64,000 bases of DNA from Chionoecetes opilio. Taxonomy: Eukaryota > Arthropoda > Malacostraca > Decapoda > Majidae. A model generated the notes under the pieces. The model saw only the letters and a list, made by a program, of their open reading frames with translations, was not told the DNA's origin and ran no database searches. Shown here piece after piece: positions 56,400 through 64,000 of the stretch. Made by a program: the position numbers and the translations under genes. The stretch spans positions 602,501 through 666,500 of the forward strand of contig JACEEZ010011076.1 in the NCBI GenBank assembly GCA_016584305.1, read 5' to 3'. Each line of letters begins with the position of its first letter. Position 1 is the stretch's first letter.

Positions 56400-56920
56400 C
56401 CACCTCAGGCGTCTGCCTGGGGGGCAAGACGCAGTCAAGTGCTACCCACCATGTAGCTTTGACAAGACTTTAAACAACAACAGCGAGCACTAAAGGCGTA
56501 GTGTTCGCCATGCTTCGTCACCGCTGCTCTACATTTATGACCCACTCTCCAGAAACAAGTTCCTCATTGACACTGGGGCTGAAGTCAGTGTCCTACCTGC
56601 AACGGCAGGCCAGAAGACACTGCCACCAGTCATGCACTTCTACGCCGCCAACGGTACCAAGATACCCGTGTACAGGCGTCAGACGCTGCAAATGGAGCTC
56701 AACCTTCGCCGTTCCTTCGAGTGGGCCTTCTATGTGGGAACAGTCTCTCAAGCCATCTTGGGCGCCAATTTTTTGACACACTTAGACCTCCTCGTCTACA
56801 TCCAGAATAGCCGACTCCAAGATCCCTTAACTTCCGTCTCCACCAAACAGCCGCAGCAACCACCGCCGTCCCAAGAAAACTATTTCGTTCCTCCTATCTC
56901 GTAACTGGGGGAGGAGTTCT
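56400..56920 (+). pseudogene. Ty3/Gypsy-type Gag end and aspartic protease remnant
   Basis: QDAVKCYPPCSF near 56430 resembles the gag-protease junction of arthropod Ty3/Gypsy elements. A frame open from ~56493 to the TAA at 56902-56904 contains the aspartic-protease active site (IDTGAEVS, about 56568) and the flap-side AILGANFL block (about 56755). Protease is followed almost directly by a purine-rich GGGGGAGGAG tract and TGTAGC, as at the start of a 3' LTR, so reverse transcriptase and integrase have been lost. No restored sequence is proposed. Confidence 0.7.
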
Positions 56921-56999
56921 GTAGCCACACAATATAGTTTAAACCGCCTTTCCGTTTTCTTTATTTTCCGTTCTCTCGCTCGTAACAGGATATCAGCGT

Positions 57000-57150
57000 T
57001 GTAAGTCTCGAGACTGGTCTTGGTCTCGAGACCAGTTTGTGTGGTCTTGGTCTTGGTCTCGTTTGATGTGGTCTTGGTCTTGATCTTGGTCTCGAAGCTT
57101 CTGGTCTCGGAGTTTGGCTCGAGACCAGGTCGAGACCAGGATTAAAAACT
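57000..57150. repeat. GGTCTTGGTCTCG tandem/inverted repeat
   Basis: Short tandem GGTCTTGGTCTCG units with GTCTCGAGAC palindromes at both ends; probably the remains of a small TIR element. No coding content. Confidence 0.6.
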
Positions 57151-57179
57151 TAGTAAACTGTATTTGTTTGAATATACTT

Positions 57180-60050
57180 TGCCTATTTTTTTTTCTTTTT
57201 CTTTTTCTTTACATCACAAAGGACTGGCCAAGGGCACAACAAAAAGAGGTAACACAAAGCCCGCTTAGTTGCCAGTCCCTATAAAGAAGACAGTAAATGA
57301 ATAAAAAAGAAAGGGGGTGGGAATTTAATTCGGGAGGTGTCGTGTTACTCTTCTCTTGAAAAGATTTAAGTCGTAGGAAGGTGGAAAAATAGAAACAGGA
57401 AGAGAGTTCCAGAGTTTACCAGTGAAAGGGATGAAAAAGTAAAGATGCTGATTGACTCTTGCATTAGGAAGATGGACAGAATAGGGATGAGAATGAGTAG
57501 AAAGTCTTGTGCAGCGAGGCCGCGGGAGGGGGGGAGGCATGCAGTTAGCAAGTTCAGAAGAGCAGTGAGCATGAAAATAACGGTAGAAGAGAGCAAGAGA
57601 AGCAACATTGCGGCGGTGATTTAAAGATTGAAGACAGTCAGTCAGAGGAGTGGAGTTGATGAGACAAAAAGCTTTTGACTCAACCCTGTTTAGGAGAGCT
57701 GTATGTGTGGATCCTCCCCAAACATGTGAGACATACTCCATACATGGGCGGATAAGGCCCCTGTAGAGAGCAAGCAACTGAGAGGGAGAAAAAAAGGACG
57801 CAGACACCACAGGACACCTAACTTCTTAGAAGCTGTTTTAGCAAGAGATTAGATGTGAGATTTCCAGTTCAGATTTTTAGTAAAGGATAGTCCAAGAATG
57901 TTCATTGTAGAAGAAGGAGACAGTTGAGTGTCATTGAAGAAGAGGGGATAGTTATCTGGTAGGTTTTGTCAAGTAGATAGGTGAAGAAATTGGGTTTTTG
58001 AGGCATTGAACAAAACAAGGTTTGCTTTGCCCCAATCAGAAATTATAGAAAGACCAGAAGTTAGGCGCTCGGTGGCATCTCTCCGTGAATCACTTAGTTC
58101 CTGTTGAGTTGGACGTCTAATAAGCGACGTTGAAAAATGCAGGGTAGAATCATCAGCGTAGGAGTGGATAGGGCTTTGAATTAGACTTAGATCATTAATG
58201 AATGATAGAAAGAGAGTGGGTGATAGGACAGAACCCTGGGGAACACCACTATTGATAGATTTAGGAGAAGAACAATGTCCGTCTACAGTAGCTGCAATAG
58301 AACGGTTTGAAAGGAAACTTAAGATGAAGGTACAGAGAGAAGGATAGAAACGAATGAGGGTAGTTTGTAAATTAAAGAATTGTGCCAGACCTATCAAAAG
58401 CTTTTGATATGTCAAGGGCAACAGCAAAAGTTACACCGAAACCCCTAAAGGAGGATGACCAAGATTCAGTTAGGAAAGCTAGAAGATCACCAGTAGATCG
58501 CCCTTTACGGAAACTGTACTGACTATCAGATGGAAGATTGTGAGCAGATAGATGCTTAAGAATCTTCTTATTAAGTATAGATTCAAAAACTTTAGAAAAG
58601 CAGGAAGTCAAAGCTATAGGACGGTAGTTTGAAGGATTAGAACGGTCCCCCTTCTTAGGAACAGGTTGGATGTGAGCAAACTTCCAGCAAGAAGGAAAGG
58701 TAGAACTAGATAAACAAAGACGGAAAAGCTTGACCAGGCAAGGTGCAAGCACAGAAGCACAGTTTTTGATAACAATAGGAGGGACTCCGTCAGGACCGTA
58801 TGCCTTCCGAGTATCTAGGCCAGAAAGGGCAAAGACAATATCATTATGAAGGATCTTAATAACAGGCATAATATAGTCAGAGGGTGGAGGAGAAGGAGGA
58901 ACAAGCCCTTCATCAACAATAGTGGAATTTTCAGCAAAGGTTTGAGCAAAGAGTTCAGCTTTAGAAATAGATGAGACAGCTGTGGAGCCATCTGGATGAA
59001 GCATAAGAGGGAAAAATGAAGAAGAAAAATTGTTAGAGATGTTATTAGCAAGATGCCAAAAGTCACGAGAGGAATTTGATTCAGAAAGATTTTGACATTT
59101 TCTATGATTGAAGGAGTTTTTGGTAAGTTGAAGTAAAGATTTGGCATGATTACGGGCAGAAAAATAAAGGGCATGAGTTTCAGGAGATGGATGCTTATGG
59201 TACCGTTTGTGAGCCACCTCTCTATCTTGGACAGCATGAGAACAAGCAGAGCTAAACCAAGGTTGACGGGCTTTAGGATTTGAGAAAGTGTGTGGAATGT
59301 ACGCCTCCATGCCAGAGACTATGACCTCAGTTATGCGCTCTGCACAAAGAGATGGGTCTCTGACATGGAAGCAGTAATCATTCCATGGAAAGTCAGAGTA
59401 GTACTGCCTTAGGTCTTCCCACTTAGCCGAGTTGAAATGCCAGAAGCACCTCCGCTTAGGAGGGTCCCGAGGCGGCACAGGAGCGATAGGACAGGTTACA
59501 GAAATAAGATTGTGATCGGAGGAACCCAACGGAGATAATAGTTTCACAGAGTAAGCAGAAGGGTTAGTAGTTAGGAAAAGGTCAAGAATGTTGGGCGTGT
59601 CTCAAGGAGGTCAGGAATACGGGTAGGGTGCTGCACCAGCTGCTCTAGGTCTTGGAGGATAGAAAAGCTGTAGGCTTGTTCACCAGGTTGGTCAATGAAA
59701 GAAGATGATAGTCCAATGCTGGTGGTGAACATTGAAATCCCCAAGAATGGAAATTTCTGCTAGAGGAAAATTAGATGAGATGTGCTCCACTTTTGATGTT
59801 AAATAGTCGAAGAATTTTACATAGTCCGAGGAGTTAGGTGGAGATATACAGCACAGATAAATTTAGTATGAGAGTGACATTGAAGTCGATGCCAGATGGT
59901 AGAAAATTCGGAAGATTCAAGACCGTAGGCACGAGAGCAAGTGATGTCGTTTCGCACATATACGCAACAGCCAGCTTTGGATTGAAAATGAGAATAGAGA
60001 CAGTAAGTGGAGACAGAAAAGGGACTGCTGACAGTGCTCACAGACAGTGC
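57180..60050 (-). pseudogene. CR1/Jockey-type LINE ORF2 (endonuclease and reverse transcriptase), broken
   Basis: On the minus strand, the endonuclease part includes KAGCCVYVRNDI (~59960), ILGDFNVHHQHW (~59750) and the SDHNLISV motif (~59515). The 391-residue frame 59547-58372 continues with [42 protein letters not shown] and [11 protein letters not shown] missing base at ~58395 shifts the frame; the next piece (58427-57969) has GVPQGSVLSPTLFLSFINDL and the catalytic YADD. The 57810-57325 piece is the C-terminal region ending in NSLPVSIFPPSYDLNLFKRR. Further breaks lie at ~59725 (frame change) and ~57855 (in-frame TAA). A (CTTTT)n tract at 57190-57215 marks the 3' end. Dead copy. Confidence 0.85.
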
Positions 60051-60129
60051 CTTTTATTTGCTTTCTTTCTTTTTCTTTCTACAGCAGCTAACCCAACACA
60101 TGTATAGGGTATTAACTGCATGGACAAAG

Positions 60130-60441
60130 GTTGAGCCAAAGACTACTGTATAAAGACTTGCTACTCATTTTGGGCTATTTCCAGTGGAGGCCAGTTTTGA
60201 GATTCCTGACATTTTCGAACATCACTCCCATTTCCCTTCCTATGGTATCAGTAGTATAAATGATATACCGTTATCTTCGTAAATGTTTGTTCTATAATAT
60301 TGTCAAATAAAAAACTGTAAAATACACTAAAGAAATGCCATTATGAGAGTGAAGAAATATGCATGAACTTAATATTCACTTAAACTCTTTACCATTTAAT
60401 ATTTTGCGAGAAAACATTTTACATGAAATATATCAATAGAA
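60130..60441. mobile_element. half foldback element, copy 4
   Basis: One arm only, matching the left arm of the LMBRD2-intron copy (AAAGACTACTGTAT, CTTGCTACTC, CATCACTCCCATTTCCCTTC, then the common core). It breaks off at ATATATCAATAGA, so the hairpin partner is missing. Confidence 0.75.
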
Positions 60442-60602
60442 TTTTGGGAGAGCAATAAATGAGTCTTGTCTGCCTTCCCTACCCAAAAACTCAAGTTTCC
60501 CATAAGACCACCAAGCTTGCTGGTCATAGGAGGTCAAAGAAAAACTTAACCTTCCTAGCCAGAGGGGGCTGCGCCCCCATGGACCCCCTAAGGGTTGCTA
60601 AC

Positions 60603-62900
60603 GTAACCTCACTATAACCCCCGCAATATTACTAATCTAACCTCACTATAACCCCTTAAAAGTAACTAACCTAAACTCACTATAACCCCTTAAAAGTAAC
60701 TAACCTAACCTCACTATAATCCCTTAAAAGTAACTAACCTAACCTCACTATAACCCTTTAAAAGTAACTAATATAACCTCACTATAACCCCTTAAAAGTA
60801 ACTAACCTAACCTCACTATAACCCTTTAAAAGTAACTAATATAACCTCACTATAACCCCTTAAAAGTAACTAATATAACCTCACTATAACCCCTTAAAAG
60901 TAACTAATATAACCTCACTATAACCCCTTAAAAGTAACTATAACCTCACTATAACCCCTTAAAAGTAACTAATATAACCTCACTATAACCCCTTAAAAGT
61001 AACTAATATAACCTCACTATAACCCCTTAAAAGTAACTAATATAACCTCACTATAACCCCTTAAAAGTAACTAATATAACCTCACTATAACCCCTTAAAA
61101 GTAACTAATATAACCTCACTATAACCCCTTAAAAGTAACTAATATAACCTCACTATAACCCCTTAAAAGTAACTAACCTAACCTCACTATAACCCCCTAA
61201 AAGTAACTAATATAACCTCACTATAACCCCTTAAAAGTAACTAATATAACCTCACTATAACCCCTTAAAAGTAACTAACCTAAACCTCACTATAACCCCT
61301 AAAAGTAACTATATAACCTCACTATAACCCCTTAAAAGTAACTAATATAACCTCACTATAACCCCTTAAAAGTAACTAATATAACCTCACTATAACCCCT
61401 TAAAAGTAACTAATATAACCTCACTATAACCCCTTAAAAGTAACTATATAACCTCACTATACCCCTAAAAGTAACTAATATAACCTCACTATAACCCCTT
61501 AAAAGTAACTAATATAACCTCACTATAACCCCTTAAAAGTAACTAATATAACCTCACTATAACCCCTTAAAAGTAACTAATATAACCTCACTATAACCCC
61601 TTAAAAGTAACTAATATAACCCCTTAAAAGTAACTAATATAACCTCACTATAACCCCTTAAAAGTAACTAATATAACCCCTTAAAAGTAACTAATATAAC
61701 CCCTTAAAAGTAACTAATATAACCTCACTATAACCCCTTAAAAGTAACTAATATAACCCCTTAAAAGTAACTAATATAACCTCACTATAACCCCTTAAAA
61801 GTAACTAATATAACCTCACTATAACCCCTTAAAAGTAACTAATATAACCTCACTATAACCCCTTAAAAGTAACTAATATAACCTCACTATAACCCCTTAA
61901 AAGTAACTAATATAACCTCACTATAACCCCCTACAAGTATACTAACTATAACCTATCATATAACCCCTTAAAAGTAATAAATAACTCACTAAACCCTTAA
62001 AATAATCTTATAAACCTTAAAAGTAACTAATATACCTCACTATAACCCTAAAGTAATAATTAACCCCTAAAAGTAACTAATATAATCAACCCCTTAAATA
62101 TTAAACTAATATAACCCTTAAAAGTACTAATATAACATCATATAACCCTTAAAAGTAATAATAACATATAACCCCTTAAAAGTAACTAATATACCTTCAA
62201 ACTAGATACCCTTAAAAGTAACTAATATAACCCATTATACTAAAGTAATAATAGTAACCCCTTAAAAGTAACTAATATAACCTCGACAAAACCCATTAAA
62301 AGTAACTAATAAACCCCTTAAAAGTAACTAATATAACCCGTTAAAATAAGTACTATATACACCCTTAAAAGTAACTAATAAACTTCCCTTAAAGTAACTA
62401 ATATAACCCTTAAAAGTACTAATATAACCTCACTAAACCCCTTAAAAGTACTAAAACTCACTATAACCCCTTAAAAGTAACTAATTAACCTCACTATACC
62501 CCTTAAAAGTAACGTAAATAACCCTTAAAAGTTTAACATAACCTCACTTAACCCTTAAAAGTAACTAATATAACCCTTAAAAGTAACTAATATAACTCAC
62601 TATAACCTTAAAAGTAACTAATATAACCCCTAAAGTAATAATATAACCCCTTAAGCTAATAACCTATATCGCTTAAATAACTATATAACCTTAGAAAGGT
62701 AATATATAACCACTTTAACATTATAGTAACCATATAACCCCTAAAGTAACTAATATAAACCTTAAGTACTAATATAATCACTATAACCTAAAAGTAACTA
62801 ACTATAACCACCTTAAAGTACAAGTACTGCCTTAAGTAACTCAAGTAACCTCCTATAACGTAGACTAACTGACTTAAAAGTAATTATATAACCTCACTAT
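60603..62900. repeat. 34-bp satellite array
   Basis: More than 60 units of a 34-bp repeat containing TAACCTCACTATAACCCCTT and AAAAGTAACTAATA. Units are nearly uniform to ~61930. Beyond that, single-base losses and truncations accumulate and the register is lost by ~62900. Some units drop the CTCACTATAACC part. Confidence 0.92.
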
Positions 62901-64000
62901 ATTGTAACTAAAACCCGTTAGTCTATTAACCCAGCATAGCCACACAGTTGCAACCTATTAGTATGTGAAGTACTAATAAGTAAGTAAAATCAAGTCTGCA
63001 ATGGGAAATTTGCCAGCTAACGAAATCCCCAGTAATTTATACTAAATTTAAAGCTCAATGTACCTGCATTATAATCACATCATTCAACACTTTAATATGA
63101 GTAAATAGTCCTTTCACTTACTCAAAGTTGAAAACGTACGGCTGGCAAATGGCGCCTTAGATACGTGAGGTATTTGTATAACTACGTGTTAATATGGCGT
63201 TATCGACAATCACATTTCCTATTGAGAAGTCCAAGGTGGCAGTTTACAAGTGCAATAACCTTGGTTTGCAAAATAGTTTGTGGCACACATAAATAAAAGT
63301 TCCTTTTTCTCTTTTACACTCCAAATAAATTGCAGTGCTACAAGTTTCACATCTCCACAACCTTCTGTGCCCGTGACCGCCAGTGAGTGAAGTGAACCGG
63401 GCTGAACGGTTGAACCCTCCGCCAATGTGTGACGTCATTGTCGTGGCAAAATTCCCTGAGTATTTATTAGAAATATCAATATATTCCCCTATATGATTAT
63501 TATGCAATATATATGCTTAAATATATCAGAAAGGTTGATGTGGTACGAATTTAGAGCATTTCGTAACCATATATGCAGTAATTCATGCAAATTGTACCTG
63601 TTCCTTACACAGGGCACTACTTAGCCAGCGTAATCAAGGGTGTACTGGGGCTTAGTATACCAAGGTAGCGGTCGGGAGACGAGCTGACTGGACTTAAAAT
63701 TTTTGAGGCACCTCATATTTCATAGCGGCCGTGTGGGTTAACCAAGGCCGAGCGCACGCTGGAACCTTTGCAGATGTGAAGTACAATAAGCATACTATAC
63801 AGTGCGGTAGTTCATTTCAGTCAAAGCCGGAAGGTTTTGATATAAAGAATTTCCACATACTTTTCTACTACTTCTAGGACATTATTCTGAAGCACCCACT
63901 GACTCCTACCTTCACTGTTAAACTCCATGACTTTACATTTCCTTTCACTAAACTTCAGGGCCCGTATTTATAATAGCACATGGGTTTCCCATAAGCAGAC
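62901..64000. other. unassigned interval
   Basis: No gene is recognised. A minus-strand frame at 63244-63507 contains WRCETCSTAIYLECKREKG and VCHKLFC, a cysteine pattern that might be a small zinc-binding domain, but there is no match I can name and no exon border. Confidence 0.35.

Noticed and set aside
60603..62900. True telomere
   Set aside because: The unit is 34 bp, not TTAGG, and unique sequence continues to the end of the window.
63244..63507. Possible small zinc-binding protein gene
   Set aside because: A few cysteines are suggestively spaced, but there is no recognisable family, no splice context and no second copy; it was kept only as a note in the interval.

Overview
This is a eukaryotic nuclear window: genes have many GT-AG introns, there is no bacterial-style gene packing, and most of the sequence is transposon-derived. 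Short TTAGG/CCTAA runs, a tRNA-derived SINE, arthropod-style LINEs and three conserved animal genes point to an arthropod, most likely a large-genome decapod crustacean. The species assignment is inference.

Three host genes can be reconstructed. BBIP1 (5849-6097, +) is a BBSome subunit in one coding exon. LMBRD2 (7096-16552, +) is a 711-residue multipass membrane protein in 11 coding exons, all in frame with canonical splice sites. LYRM7 (34251-44112, -) is a 121-residue mitochondrial complex III assembly factor in five short coding exons, two of them separated by a 6.9 kb intron full of nested transposons. All 17 host exons are free of frameshifts, so the many one-base indels in neighbouring transposon and zinc-finger genes are probably real decay rather than general sequencing error.

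Layout. 1-5.7 kb: small non-autonomous DNA transposons, a foldback element and a SINE. 5.8-16.6 kb: BBIP1 and LMBRD2, with insertions in the LMBRD2 introns. 19.2-28.7 kb: a non-LTR retrotransposon with a 14-bp target-site duplication, partly tandem-duplicated and itself interrupted by a 4.3 kb hAT transposon with a broken transposase gene. 29.67-33.77 kb: a 4.1 kb terminal-inverted-repeat transposon whose transposase I cannot place in a named superfamily; it was hit by a 90-bp hAT-like insertion and a 1.1 kb foldback element with a 9-bp duplication. 34-44 kb: LYRM7, whose first intron holds a stack of four nested levels made of five elements, followed by a 19-copy 31-bp minisatellite that appears to have grown from a transposon end. 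46-56.4 kb: three tandem copies of a ~4.4 kb unit, each with a minus-strand C2H2 zinc-finger gene; copies 1 and 2 also carry a CACCC-rich minisatellite followed by a dead LINE fragment. Only the middle zinc-finger gene is intact. 56.4-60.4 kb: a Ty3/Gypsy protease remnant, a CR1/Jockey-type LINE and half a foldback element. 60.6-62.9 kb: a 34-bp satellite that decays toward its distal end.

The host genes do not form a pathway (cilium, plasma membrane, mitochondrion). The zinc-finger copies vary in finger number (12, 8, 9), as expected for a rapidly evolving family in transposon-rich DNA.
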